Assembly (NCBI RefSeq): GCF_023715505.1
Contig: NZ_JAMBOH010000021.1
Span: forward strand, 1-64,000
Origin: Neobacillus cucumis
Lineage (GTDB): Bacteria; Bacillota; Bacilli; Bacillales_B; DSM-18226
Direction: 5' to 3'
Length of the DNA stretch: 64,000 nucleotides
Below the pieces are notes generated by a model that was not told the DNA's origin, made no database searches, and saw only the letters and a program-made list of their open reading frames with translations. Below, one piece after another: positions 16,729-25,471 of the stretch. Made by a program: the position numbers and the translations under genes. Position 1 is the stretch's first letter. Each line of letters opens with the position of its first letter.

Positions 16729-17604
16729 TCAAATTATGATCTTTTCCTTGCTTTCATAATGAAATAAATTTATAGGAACACCCTTGAAAGCGAGTGACAT
16801 TTCCCTAAATAAGTGTTTGACCACCTCATCACCGTTTGGAAGGTTTCCATCTAGTAAAATCCCCGCGACCGTTCCACTGTGGGCAACAACAATTCCGCCC
16901 TGATAGCAATCGGCCAGCTGATCTAATAGAGGAAAAACAGCCTTTGGCAATATTTTTTGATTCACCCGTGCACTGAGGGTTGCTGCCCCCCCAATATAAG
17001 TTAAATTTTTCTCCTTAAACCCTTTTGTAACGAGATCAAAAGCTTTAATAAATTGCTGTTGATCGTTCTGGCTGTATTCTTTCGGAACTTCATTAAATTC
17101 AATTGTATTGATCATCCCACCCAAGTCGATACCAACGAGGATGAATGGAGGTAAGTCCCCAAAGCTTTCGATCAACTGACCGTTGATATAGTCATAGGCC
17201 ACTGTCTCCTCATACATCACCCCATCGGTCGGCTCCACTTTTGCAGCAATCATCGAGATGATTTCATTTGTAAGCGGAAGAGAGAAGCTGTCAGCAATTG
17301 CTCTTAATGCGGCCACAATGTCGGCCGAACTGCTGGCCATTCCCTTGCCGGCTGGGATATTGGATTGTATTTCGAGATACCCTCCTCCTCTTATTCCAAA
17401 GAGTTGCAGTAACAATTCTCCCGCTTTCTTCGCTTTCATCTTGTAATCTACGACTCTGATTCCGGAAACGGCTCGTTCTGGCACAAATCTAGCCTTACTT
17501 CGTAAACTTGGGATAGGTAAAGTGATTAAAAATGGGCGCTCATTGATGATTCCTTGGACCAATTCTCCAAATGTTCCATTGCAGCTTCCTTTTCCTAGTT
17601 TCAT
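16729..17604 (-). CDS. pduX: L-threonine kinase (GHMP family), PduX
   Basis: This 291-residue GHMP kinase begins KGSCNGTFGELVQG, the PduX-type N-terminus. The ATP-binding motif PAGKGMASSSAD is at about residues 86-97, and a C-terminal AHSGTVAGILLDG matches the third GHMP motif. PduX makes O-phospho-L-threonine, the substrate of CobD (encoded at 21378-22481), which produces the aminopropanol-phosphate arm of cobalamin. The gene lies 36 bases before bluB and about 200 bases after cbiB. The intervening spacer has the 21-bp repeats. Confidence 0.9.
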   Translation of the reverse strand: MKLGKGSCNGTFGELVQGIINERPFLITLPIPSLRSKARFVPERAVSGIRVVDYKMKAKKAGELLLQLFGIRGGGYLEIQSNIPAGKGMASSSADIVAALRAIADSFSLPLTNEIISMIAAKVEPTDGVMYEETVAYDYINGQLIESFGDLPPFILVGIDLGGMINTIEFNEVPKEYSQNDQQQFIKAFDLVTKGFKEKNLTYIGGAATLSARVNQKILPKAVFPLLDQLADCYQGGIVVAHSGTVAGILLDGNLPNGDEVVKHLFREMSLAFKGVPINLFHYESKEKIII

Positions 17605-17635
17605 ATCATTAGACTCCCAAGGCTTTAAATTTGGA

Positions 17636-17761
17636 TTGGCTCACTTTCCGGGGACATTGGCTCAATTTTGGCAGGGATTGGCTCATATTCCGGAAACTTT
17701 GGCTCATTTTGGGCAACGATTGGCTCATTTTTCAACCAAATTGGATTATTTTCCATATTTA
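17636..17761. repeat. Six tandem 21-bp intergenic repeats (TTGGCTCA core)
   Basis: Six consecutive units of exactly 21 bp start at 17636, 17657, 17678, 17699, 17720 and 17741. The first five share TTGGCTCA at the start, followed by 13 more variable bases; the sixth is degenerate (TTGGATTA). The array fills most of the cbiB-pduX gap inside the cobalamin operon. It is read as an intergenic repeat, not CRISPR, since there are no unique spacers. The plus-strand frame would encode an LAHFxxx heptad series, but a gene there would be antisense to the operon. Confidence 0.9.
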
Positions 17762-17809
17762 CCCAAAACAGCCTATATAAAAAGATAAATATGCATATTC
17801 TATTACCAG

Positions 17810-18778
17810 CTACTTTAAACCCATTACCACTACTATCGATATGACTACAAATAAAATCACGCAGATAGTTGAGGTGGTTTTCATGATTGTTACGGCTCGG
17901 ACTATATCATTTGCTTCAATGGACCGCAACGGTTCGCCCATTTTTGCCCGCTCAGATGGTACACCGAAATAATAATTCGTGCCCCCCAGTTGAATTTGAA
18001 GCGCCCCTGCAATGGTTGCTTCAGGATAACCGCTATTTGGACTCGGGTGAAGCCTGGCATCCCGTTTCATCATTTTCCATGCCCCCGCTATATCCAGTCG
18101 GTTCACCCAAGAAGCGAGCAGCATCATTCCAACCGTTAACCGGGCAGGAAGATAGTTTAATAGATCATCTAGTCGGGCCGAGGCCCAGCCTAAGTTTTGA
18201 TATTTGTCATTCTTATAACCAACCATTGAATCTAACGTATTAACCGCCCGGTACAACATTGCAAGCGGGGCACCCCCGATCAGGGCAAAGCATAACGGTG
18301 AAATGATGGCATCGACAATGTTTTCCGCCACGGTTTCCACAGCCCCCCTTGAAATTTCACTTTCCTCGAGGTTTTCTGTATCTCTTCCGACAATCATTCC
18401 CAGACTTTTTCGCGCAGCCCTTACGTCCTGATTTTTCAAGTGACGGAATACTTCCAAGCCTGCATCAGCCAATCCTTTTGTCGCAATGGTCGTTGAAATT
18501 AACCAGATTTCCGCAAGGACAGCAAGAACGTGATTCAGCTGATTGAGGCCGTAAAGCAGAAACGAAACGATTAAATAGCTGCCGCCAGCAATCAGAAGCG
18601 GGAATAAGAGACCTGCCAGTTTCAAATACCTTTCCTTTACGATGATAGAACGAATCGCTTTTTCCAGTAGACTAATAGACTTCCCGATGATGACCACCGG
18701 ATGAGGCAGTGAGCGAGGATCACCGATGATTCGATCAATAAAATAGGCAAAAACAATATAAATGGCATGAACTAACAC
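17810..18778 (-). CDS. cbiB: Adenosylcobinamide-phosphate synthase
   Basis: The start is a GTG behind GGAGGGCTGAGAATTC. The 322-residue integral membrane protein opens with the family block DRIIGDPRSLPHPVVIIG, then has IVGRDTENLEESEISRGAVE and the AENIVDAIISPL segment. CbiB joins aminopropanol phosphate (from CobD) to adenosylcobyric acid. The gene follows cbiZ by six bases. Confidence 0.95.
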   Translation of the reverse strand: MLVHAIYIVFAYFIDRIIGDPRSLPHPVVIIGKSISLLEKAIRSIIVKERYLKLAGLLFPLLIAGGSYLIVSFLLYGLNQLNHVLAVLAEIWLISTTIATKGLADAGLEVFRHLKNQDVRAARKSLGMIVGRDTENLEESEISRGAVETVAENIVDAIISPLCFALIGGAPLAMLYRAVNTLDSMVGYKNDKYQNLGWASARLDDLLNYLPARLTVGMMLLASWVNRLDIAGAWKMMKRDARLHPSPNSGYPEATIAGALQIQLGGTNYYFGVPSERAKMGEPLRSIEANDIVRAVTIMKTTSTICVILFVVISIVVVMGLK

Positions 18779-18784
18779 GAATTC

Positions 18785-19483
18785 TCAGCCCTCCTGATTT
18801 CTTACTGCTTCACATGTGGCCTCATAAACAAGGCAGCCAATCGTATTCCCAATGGTGGTGGCGGTTCCGGCAAATAGATGGGTAGGAAGATGATCGGCTT
18901 GACTGGCTGCCAAGACAACCGAATCGGTGGTCGTTCCAGTCGCAAACTCTCCGGATTCTACTTTTATCTGTAAATCTTGCATTGCAGCGGCCTTAGCTTC
19001 GGTCGCTGTGATAATACCATTAATCATGGCCGCCTCTGTCAGTCTTCCATCAATAAACAAAAACGTATTAATGGTCCCGCATTGGTACGCAGAATACGTC
19101 TTTCTCTTTCTTCCTGCCCTTTCACGATTTCCTACTCCTGCGGTCACACAGCAGACGATCCGAAATTCATCGCCATGTTCCTCTTGGATGGAGGCACAAT
19201 GAATTTTAGCCGCGGTTTGTAAGCCTGCCGTCTGTTCCAACGGATATTCCCATTCGGTAATTTTTTGTTTCATAAGTAAAATTGGGTCATTGGAGGCATA
19301 ATCCAAGGGTACCTGCCAATTGACAAAATGGCTGACCTGTTGGAATCCCCCGCCATGAACGGCACTGCTGAAGGCGGCCAATCGGCGTGGGAATTGAAAT
19401 AAGAGATGGTCCTCTTTTTTTACCATCCTTAATTCGGGCCATATTCTCGATGTGATCTGATTCTGTTTGCGAAATGGCTGCAC
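18785..19483 (-). CDS. cbiZ: Adenosylcobinamide amidohydrolase
   Basis: The 232 residues start at a GTG with GAGGAGG upstream. The CbiZ core is visible as the CCVTAGVGNRERAG block, the following GTINTFLFIDG, EAKAAAMQDL and TGTTTDSVVLAA. CbiZ cleaves the aminopropanol arm from adenosylcobinamide to give adenosylcobyric acid, a corrinoid salvage route common in archaea and some Bacillus. It overlaps in role with CobU, which is also encoded here, so this host can remodel scavenged cobinamide as well as make cobalamin de novo. Confidence 0.92.
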   Translation of the reverse strand: MQPFRKQNQITSRIWPELRMVKKEDHLLFQFPRRLAAFSSAVHGGGFQQVSHFVNWQVPLDYASNDPILLMKQKITEWEYPLEQTAGLQTAAKIHCASIQEEHGDEFRIVCCVTAGVGNRERAGRKRKTYSAYQCGTINTFLFIDGRLTEAAMINGIITATEAKAAAMQDLQIKVESGEFATGTTTDSVVLAASQADHLPTHLFAGTATTIGNTIGCLVYEATCEAVRNQEG

Positions 19484-19493
19484 CTTGTCCTCC

Positions 19494-20105
19494 TCACCCT
19501 TCTATCTTTTTTCCTAACGTAAAGATTCTCGTTTGGTCATTCCACTTCATCATTATGGCTTTGCCGTGTCCGAGTCCTTCGACGTTCCAAAATTCGTTTG
19601 GATCCCCTTTTACCCATTTACTTAGAATCCAGCGAATGGGCCCCCCATGACTGACGATGACGATTGTTCCAGTTGGTTGTTCAGTATTTAAAGTTGTCTC
19701 CAACCAATCATCGACCCTTTTCCCCAACTGGATTAGTGTCTCTCCGTTAGGAGGAGCGATCATATAAGGATCGAGTATCCACTTCTCAAGTCTTTCTGGA
19801 TCTTTCTGCCTAATTTCTTCATAGGTCCTGCCATCAAAATCACCGAAGTGTAATTCTCTTAGGGCAAATATTGGTATTGGTTTTAACTGAAACTCATTTC
19901 CAATCACCTGAGCACTTTCGACGGCTCTTACTAGATCACTAGAATAGATGGCAGTAATCGGTTCAGTTTCCGTCCTTTTTAAAATCTCGCTCAAGCCCTT
20001 TAGCTGCTTCCGTCCCTGTTGATTTAATGCTGCATCAAAATGTCCCAGATAACGTCGTGCAGCATTTTCATTCGTTTCCCCGTGCCTGACTAAAATGATT
20101 CTCAT
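19494..20105 (-). CDS. cobC: Alpha-ribazole-5'-phosphate phosphatase, histidine phosphatase family
   Basis: The real start is the ATG at 20105, which overlaps the cobS stop (ATGA); the longer open frame upstream is the cobS region. The 203-residue protein has the phosphohistidine motif VRHGETNENA at residues 5-14, a YSSDLVRAVESA block, and the late catalytic histidine in VIVSHGGPIRW. CobC removes the 5' phosphate of alpha-ribazole or of cobalamin 5'-phosphate. Substrate assignment rests on its place between cobS and cbiZ. Confidence 0.9.
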   Translation of the reverse strand: MRIILVRHGETNENAARRYLGHFDAALNQQGRKQLKGLSEILKRTETEPITAIYSSDLVRAVESAQVIGNEFQLKPIPIFALRELHFGDFDGRTYEEIRQKDPERLEKWILDPYMIAPPNGETLIQLGKRVDDWLETTLNTEQPTGTIVIVSHGGPIRWILSKWVKGDPNEFWNVEGLGHGKAIMMKWNDQTRIFTLGKKIEG

Positions 20106-20845
20106 CCCATCAACCTTCCAATCGCCAAGGCCAGAAATAGAGAGACACATTCGCTCCATTCCACAATCGCGCCATAACAATCCCCTGTTAGCATGTTTAA
20201 TTTTCGGTAAATGTTGAAAATAAACAGGACGGTCAGAAGGCTCGTCATTAATAAGAGCACAATCCCGTTTAATCCTGTTACCCAATAGCTGATCACCAAA
20301 ATCAAAACCAAATGGATCAACATAATAGGGTATGATAAAAAGGCTGATAGACCGGATCCTAGTCCTGATTCATTTCGATACGGCCAGAATTTGATCGCAC
20401 AAATGAGCAAAAATCGGGCTATCCAAGGACTTAAAACAAGTATCAGCGGCTCATGAAATTCAACTATTTCATACACCGCAACGATTTTTCCTGCGATTAG
20501 GCAGATCGCGGCAATCACACCCATCGCACCCACGCGGCTATCCTTCATGATTTCGAGCATTTCGTCACGGCTTCGATTGCTGCCCCATCCATCCGCTAAA
20601 TCCATCCAGCCATCGATATGTAAACCACCTGTAATCCATATCCAGGCAAGAACAATTAAAAATGCACTGACAGGAGCCAGAAACAACTTTCCAAATCCAA
20701 ACATAGCCAGCCATAACAAGCCGCCAATCAACAATCCAATCAACGGAAAATAAACAGGGCTTTTTTTCCAATCGGTATTTGAAACCTCCATCTTCGGAAC
20801 GGGGATGCGCGTGAGGAACATCAGGGCTGCTAGGAACGCCTTCAT
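20102..20845 (-). CDS. cobS: Adenosylcobinamide-GDP ribazoletransferase (cobalamin synthase)
   Basis: This 247-residue polytopic membrane protein has the family N-terminus ALMFLTRIPVPK. The Mg2+/substrate motif HIDGWMDLADGWGSNRSRDEMLEIMKD lies at about residues 75-100, with DSRVGAMGVI following. CobS joins AdoCbi-GDP and alpha-ribazole(-phosphate) in the membrane. Its ATG abuts the cobU stop, and its stop overlaps the cobC start. Confidence 0.95.
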   Translation of the reverse strand: MKAFLAALMFLTRIPVPKMEVSNTDWKKSPVYFPLIGLLIGGLLWLAMFGFGKLFLAPVSAFLIVLAWIWITGGLHIDGWMDLADGWGSNRSRDEMLEIMKDSRVGAMGVIAAICLIAGKIVAVYEIVEFHEPLILVLSPWIARFLLICAIKFWPYRNESGLGSGLSAFLSYPIMLIHLVLILVISYWVTGLNGIVLLLMTSLLTVLFIFNIYRKLNMLTGDCYGAIVEWSECVSLFLALAIGRLMG

Positions 20846-21381
20846 TATTTCAGTCTCAGTGGCAGACCGGAAAAGACGGCATAAGCTTCATCCGCTTCGG
20901 CTGCAATTAATTGATTGATTTTTCCGAGAACATCCTGAAAAAAACGCCCCAACGACGATAACGCGACCCCGCCCATACCGACCTCGTTCGAAACGACAAT
21001 CACATGCTGTTGTTTTTCTTGTATCCCTTTAAGCCAGAGTTCCACTTCCTCTATCAAACTGGTTTTCTTGTTGTCTTCCTTCAGTTCCGGCTCTGTTAAC
21101 CACATGCAATGATTGGCCAGCCACGAAGAAATACAATCAACTAAAACGACATCATAGTCTTGATAGACGGTTTGAACAGAGGTGAGTTCGGTGGGTTCTT
21201 CTAATACGCCCCATTCACTTGGGCGCCGCTTCTTATGGATATCAATTCTTTTTTCCATTTCTTGATCGGTTTGAACGCCAAACGCGACATAAAGGACTCG
21301 GCCTGCTTGCCTGAAAGCCACCTGTTCCGCAAATTCACTCTTTCCGGATCGAATTCCTCCTGTGACATAGGTTAAGGTCAT
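20845..21381 (-). CDS. cobU: Adenosylcobinamide kinase / adenosylcobinamide-phosphate guanylyltransferase
   Basis: The start is ATG 21381 with AGAGGGGGATC upstream; it overlaps the cobD stop. The 178 residues have the P-loop GGIRSGKSEFAEQ at residues 8-20. The IHKKRRPSEWG block contains the guanylylated histidine region, and DCISSWLAN and VSNEVGMGG follow. CobU phosphorylates adenosylcobinamide and adds GMP to form AdoCbi-GDP for CobS. Confidence 0.95.
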   Translation of the reverse strand: MTLTYVTGGIRSGKSEFAEQVAFRQAGRVLYVAFGVQTDQEMEKRIDIHKKRRPSEWGVLEEPTELTSVQTVYQDYDVVLVDCISSWLANHCMWLTEPELKEDNKKTSLIEEVELWLKGIQEKQQHVIVVSNEVGMGGVALSSLGRFFQDVLGKINQLIAAEADEAYAVFSGLPLRLK

Positions 21382-22481
21382 AATAGATCCCCCTCTTTGC
21401 ATACTTCCATTAAGGCTTGGATCAAACATTGATTTTCTTTCTCGGTTCGAATCGCAATCCGAAAATCCTGATCCGTTAACCCCGGGTACATGGCACAGGA
21501 GCGTATTAAGATTCCTTTCTGACCTATAAGCCACTGTAAATGAGCCGCCGTGATGTCAGCTGTTATCCTTACTAACAGAAAATTCGCTTGTCCCGGAAAA
21601 ACCTGCCACCCTAACTTCTCCTCAATCGCGCGTTTAACATAACTCCTTTGCTCCTGAATCAGGGCGATTGTTGCTTCCTCGTATTCTTTTTCATTCAGGA
21701 CCGCTTCTCCAGCCATTAGGGCCATTTGGTTGACGCTCCAAGTTACTTGTTTCACCTGCAGGTTTAAAATCAGGTTTGGATCGGCCACCATATACCCCAG
21801 CCGGAGACCAGGGATTGCATAGAACTTTGTCATCGAGCGAACCAGGATTACCTGTTTCCACCGTTTTAAATCCTCAAGCAGCGTGATTTGTGTTTCGAGC
21901 GGAAGAAAATCAATAAATGCCTCGTCTATTAACAAATAGGTATTCGTCTTCACTGCCTGTTCTGCCATCTCAACGAGTTCTGCCTTTGAATACGTGACAC
22001 CAGTTGGATTGTTGGGATGTCCAACAAATACAAGATCGGTTTTCGCTATTAATTGAAGAATATCCGATCGAACCGGCTTAAAATCATTTTCTTCCCTGCC
22101 ATAACATGATTGGATTTTTGCACCAAAAGCTCTAGCAAGCTGTTCATATTCCGAAAAGCAAGGATAGATGACACCGACCGTTTCAGGCTGCAAGCCTAAA
22201 ATCGCAAGGGAGATACACTCGGCTGCCCCATTTCCAATCAAAATCTGTTCAGGTAAAACAGAGTGCTTTTCTGCCAGCTTTTGTTTAAGGACACGCTGGG
22301 CAGGATCTGGATAATGAACGATTGACTCCAGCTGCTCCTTGATCAACTCGATTAGATTAGGTGGAGGACCAAGTGGATTGATATTCGCACTGAAATCCAA
22401 CAGCTGAGTAGAATCTTTCCCAAACAGTTGCCTGGCCGTCAGTAAATCGCCGCCATGTCCAAATTTTTCAATGTAGACCAT
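21378..22481 (-). CDS. cobD: Threonine-phosphate decarboxylase (PLP-dependent)
   Basis: This 367-residue class I/II aminotransferase-fold protein has an N-terminal FGHGGDLLTA and DFSANINPLGPP block typical of CobD. NNPTGVTY lies mid-protein, followed by LLIDEAFIDFLP and the PLP lysine in RSMTKFYAIPGLRLGY. It makes (R)-1-aminopropan-2-ol phosphate from threonine phosphate, supplied by PduX. The ATG overlaps the btuR stop by one base (TAATG). Confidence 0.94.
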   Translation of the reverse strand: MVYIEKFGHGGDLLTARQLFGKDSTQLLDFSANINPLGPPPNLIELIKEQLESIVHYPDPAQRVLKQKLAEKHSVLPEQILIGNGAAECISLAILGLQPETVGVIYPCFSEYEQLARAFGAKIQSCYGREENDFKPVRSDILQLIAKTDLVFVGHPNNPTGVTYSKAELVEMAEQAVKTNTYLLIDEAFIDFLPLETQITLLEDLKRWKQVILVRSMTKFYAIPGLRLGYMVADPNLILNLQVKQVTWSVNQMALMAGEAVLNEKEYEEATIALIQEQRSYVKRAIEEKLGWQVFPGQANFLLVRITADITAAHLQWLIGQKGILIRSCAMYPGLTDQDFRIAIRTEKENQCLIQALMEVCKEGDLL

Positions 22482-23038
22482 TAAAACTCAATTCCCTTCA
22501 CGGCAGGAATTCCTTCATTATAATAGTGCTTAACGGGCCTCATTTCGGTTACTAAATCAGCGCATTCGATGATCTCCTCTTTGGCTGACCTACCGGTAAT
22601 GACCAGATGCATTCCCTTGGGCCGCTGCTGAACCAACTCCAATACTTCTGTCAACGGAAGGACATCATCAATCGGGAATTTATCAATCGCGAGTGCATTA
22701 TTCAGTTCATCTAAAATGACAACATCGTAACCGCCAAACTGTACCTTTTCTTTCGTAAACGCCCACGCTGTTTTTAGTGCTTCGCGATGTTCCTCCGGTG
22801 TTTTCGTCCACGTAAAACCGACACCTGTCTGTACAATTTCAATCCCTAATTTTTCGAACGTGATTTTTTCACCGTATGTTCGATCAGGCGATTTGATAAA
22901 TTGAATCATGAGCGCCCGTTTTCCCCGCCCGGCGGCACGAACGGCGAGCCCAAGGGCTGCCGTCGTTTTCCCTTTTCCATCACCGGTATAAACTAATGTA
23001 AGACCGCGCTTTGCTTTGTTTTCTGTTACCTCTTCCAT
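22481..23038 (-). CDS. btuR: Cob(I)yrinic acid a,c-diamide adenosyltransferase (CobA/CobO/BtuR)
   Basis: The ATG at 23038 is preferred because GAGGAG lies eight bases upstream; a GTG three codons earlier is too close to that site. The 185 residues have the inverted-topology P-loop YTGDGKGKTTAALG, the FIKSPDRTYGE region and the DELNNALAI Walker B-like acid. It transfers the adenosyl group of ATP to cob(I)alt corrinoids. It follows the cbiY-like nitroreductase by a few bases, so a reductase lies next to the adenosyltransferase. Confidence 0.94.
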   Translation of the reverse strand: MEEVTENKAKRGLTLVYTGDGKGKTTAALGLAVRAAGRGKRALMIQFIKSPDRTYGEKITFEKLGIEIVQTGVGFTWTKTPEEHREALKTAWAFTKEKVQFGGYDVVILDELNNALAIDKFPIDDVLPLTEVLELVQQRPKGMHLVITGRSAKEEIIECADLVTEMRPVKHYYNEGIPAVKGIEF

Positions 23039-23053
23039 CCGCTTCACTCCTCG

Positions 23054-23623
23054 TTACAGCCAGACTGTTTTTTCTTCAAACGATGTCCGAGCCGGCACCT
23101 TCGCCTTTTTTAATACTTCTGGATCGGGATAACCGATAAACAAATTTCCGATAATTTTCTTGTTTTCGGGTGATCCAATAAACTCAACCAATCGTTGGTC
23201 GCGAACAAGTCCGACGCCCCTTGTCCGCCAGACCAGCCCTAGTCCCAATTCTTTGGCGGCAAGCCACATCGAATGAATTGCGCAGCATACGGCATATTCA
23301 TTATCGGCAGAGGCCTCTTCATCGCCTGGGACGATGTCGGCTGTCACGACAATATGAACGGGTGTGGTTTTCAGTACTTTTAAGGAGCTTTCAATTAAAT
23401 TTGGTTTGGTTGGAAAGCGTTCCTGTAAATAGTCATAGGCCAAGGCCTCATAGCGTTTTTTCGCTTCGCCTTTAATCACATAAAAGCTCCATGGTTCCCG
23501 CATCCGGTCATTCGGTGCCCATGTCGCTGCTTCTAATAAGCTATGAATCTTTTCATCTTCGACATCTCGCGCCGCATAATCACGGATCGCTCTGCGATTT
23601 TTGATTTCCGCTATAATCGACAT
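23054..23623 (-). CDS. cbiY: Nitroreductase-family flavoprotein of the cobalamin operon (CbiY-like)
   Basis: The 189 residues have the nitroreductase N-terminus IKNRRAIRDYAARDVED, APNDRMREPWSFYVIKG, and IGNLFIGYPD near the C-terminus. The place between SUMT (cobA) and btuR matches cbiY of the Bacillus megaterium operon, on which the symbol rests. The function is not established. Because it precedes the adenosyltransferase, a role as cob(II)/flavin reductase is an attractive inference. It is a separate subfamily from BluB: it is shorter and lacks the extended BluB C-terminus. Confidence 0.75.
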   Translation of the reverse strand: MSIIAEIKNRRAIRDYAARDVEDEKIHSLLEAATWAPNDRMREPWSFYVIKGEAKKRYEALAYDYLQERFPTKPNLIESSLKVLKTTPVHIVVTADIVPGDEEASADNEYAVCCAIHSMWLAAKELGLGLVWRTRGVGLVRDQRLVEFIGSPENKKIIGNLFIGYPDPEVLKKAKVPARTSFEEKTVWL

Positions 23624-23624
23624 C

Positions 23625-24410
23625 TTAGTCCCTCCCTATTCCAACTATTTGTTTTTCATCTGCTTCTTGAAACCAGCGTAATTTCTCGCGCAGGCCGACC
23701 ACATCACCCACGAGAACAATCGCTGGATGAGTAATCCCCGCTTCTAGCACCCGGACTTCGATATCCTTTAAACTTCCGGTCACCGTTTTCTGCTTGGCCG
23801 TCGTCCCCCATTGGATAATGGCGGCTTTCGTATCAGGGCTTTTTCCGTTCTCGATTAATCTCGAAACAATATAGGTTAAATTTCCAATTCCCATATAAAA
23901 GGCAATCGTATCGATTCCTTGAGCAAGGGCTGGCCAATTTAATTGATCCTCATCCTGTTCCGCTCGGCTGTGGCCAGTGACGATCGCGAAGGAGGAAGCA
24001 TAATCGCGGTGGGTCACCGGAATTCCGGCATAAGCAGGCGCTGCAATACCAGCAGTAATCCCCGGCACCATTTCATAGCGGATCCCATGTTCCGCGAGAA
24101 TTTCCGCTTCTTCTCCGACACGGCCGAAAATGCAAGGATCGCCTCCTTTTAATCTGGTGACCGTCTTGCCCTGCCCCGCTTTTTCAATTAACAGCTCGTG
24201 AATTTGATCCTGAATGATCTGGTGTCTTCCTGGCTGTTTGCCGCAAAAAATCAGCTCTGCCTCCGCCTTTGCATATTTCAGCAGTTCCTCATTTACTAAG
24301 CGGTCATATAAAATCACATCTGCCTCTTGGATACACTCCATCCCGTAAACCGTAATTAACTTAGGGTCTCCTGGTCCAGCTCCAACGAGATACACTTTTC
24401 CATTTGTCAT
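23625..24410 (-). CDS. cobA: Uroporphyrinogen-III C-methyltransferase (SUMT)
   Basis: This 261-residue tetrapyrrole methylase has the SAM-binding VGAGPGDPKLITVYG at residues 6-20. It then has DVILYDRLV, GKTVTRLKGGDPCIFGR and VPGITAGIAAPAYAGIPVTHR, all diagnostic for SUMT. It methylates uroporphyrinogen III at C2 and C7 to precorrin-2, the first committed step. It corresponds to the CysG-A domain alone; the dehydrogenase/chelatase domain is absent. Confidence 0.95.
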   Translation of the reverse strand: MTNGKVYLVGAGPGDPKLITVYGMECIQEADVILYDRLVNEELLKYAKAEAELIFCGKQPGRHQIIQDQIHELLIEKAGQGKTVTRLKGGDPCIFGRVGEEAEILAEHGIRYEMVPGITAGIAAPAYAGIPVTHRDYASSFAIVTGHSRAEQDEDQLNWPALAQGIDTIAFYMGIGNLTYIVSRLIENGKSPDTKAAIIQWGTTAKQKTVTGSLKDIEVRVLEAGITHPAIVLVGDVVGLREKLRWFQEADEKQIVGIGRD

Positions 24411-24430
24411 CTTCTCGCTCCTTTCCTCCG

Positions 24431-25471
24431 TTACTCATTTGAAATTCCGGCTGATGCAAAGGTGGCCATTTCTTTCAGCATTAAGGTCGCTGATTGTAGG
24501 ATAGGAAAGGCCACTGCCGCCCCGCTTCCTTCGCCAAGCCTCAAATCTAAATCAAGCAGTGGCTTTTTGCCTAATAACTGCAGCGCAAATTCATGTCCAG
24601 GCTCGACGGAACGATGACCGACTATCATATAATCCGCTGCTGTTTCACAGATTTCCCTTGCCAAAAGAGCTGCTATCGTGCAAATAAATCCATCTACCAA
24701 TATCGGGATCCGGTTCCGAGCGGCGGAGAGCATTGCACCAGTCATACCGGCTATTTCTAAACCTCCAAGTTTAGCTAAGATATCGATTGGATCCTTCCGG
24801 TCAGGGTTTCTATCCTTTAGTGCCCGTGTGATGACCTCTTGCTTATGTCGGATTTTTTCTGTCGCAATCCCTGTTCCCCTGCCAACAAGGGCACTGATGT
24901 CCTGTCCGCTTAGAACCGCTGCGATCGCACTGCTTGGCGTCGTATTGCCAATCCCCATTTCACCAACAATTAGGCATTTAATTCCCTGTTGAATCATCTG
25001 TTCCGCCCGTTCATAGCCCACGGCGATGGCTTGTTCGGCCTCTTCTATTGTCATGGCATCCTGCTGGCAAATATTATTCGTTCCATAGCGAATTTTCCGA
25101 TTCACAAACCCATCTGCCTCTATATCTGCTGCTACACCAATATCGACGACTTCAAATTTGGCTCCGATTTGCCGGCTAAAGACATTGATGGCCGCACCGC
25201 TGTTTAAAAAGTTCATGACCATTTGCACGGTTACTTCCTGCGGAAAAGCGGACACCCCTTCTTCAACCACGCCATGATCAGCGGCAAACACGATCACTCC
25301 AGGCGGTGACACGACCGGAAAGGAGTCAGATGTCATTTCCGCCAGTTGAATCGCTAATTCCTCTAATCTCCCCAAACTGCCCGGAGGTTTGGTTAACGTA
25401 TCGATATACTTACGAACTTGCTGCCCCATTTCTCTGTCGAGAGGCTGGATCGCTGTTTTTGCGCTATTCAT
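24431..25471 (-). CDS. cobT: Nicotinate-nucleotide-dimethylbenzimidazole phosphoribosyltransferase
   Basis: The 346 residues include DTLTKPPGSLGRLEELA near the start, VFAADHGVVEEGVSAFPQEVT, GEMGIGNTTPSSAI, and the catalytic glutamate in LRLGEGSGAAVAF near the end. CobT activates DMB (from BluB) to alpha-ribazole 5'-phosphate. The ATG overlaps the cobQ stop (ATGA). Confidence 0.95.
   Translation of the reverse strand: MNSAKTAIQPLDREMGQQVRKYIDTLTKPPGSLGRLEELAIQLAEMTSDSFPVVSPPGVIVFAADHGVVEEGVSAFPQEVTVQMVMNFLNSGAAINVFSRQIGAKFEVVDIGVAADIEADGFVNRKIRYGTNNICQQDAMTIEEAEQAIAVGYERAEQMIQQGIKCLIVGEMGIGNTTPSSAIAAVLSGQDISALVGRGTGIATEKIRHKQEVITRALKDRNPDRKDPIDILAKLGGLEIAGMTGAMLSAARNRIPILVDGFICTIAALLAREICETAADYMIVGHRSVEPGHEFALQLLGKKPLLDLDLRLGEGSGAAVAFPILQSATLMLKEMATFASAGISNE

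Noticed and set aside
17636..17761. CRISPR array
   Set aside because: The units are 21 bp end to end, with no unique spacers of similar length, and no cas genes are nearby.
17522..17788. Plus-strand gene encoding an LAHFxxx heptad-repeat protein
   Set aside because: It overlaps the 5' end of pduX in antisense and arises from the 21-bp repeat (a multiple of three); there is no ribosome site.
19494..20285. Long N-terminal extension of the cobC product
   Set aside because: The extension is cobS coding sequence in another frame; the ATG at 20105 is coupled to the cobS stop and matches the family start.
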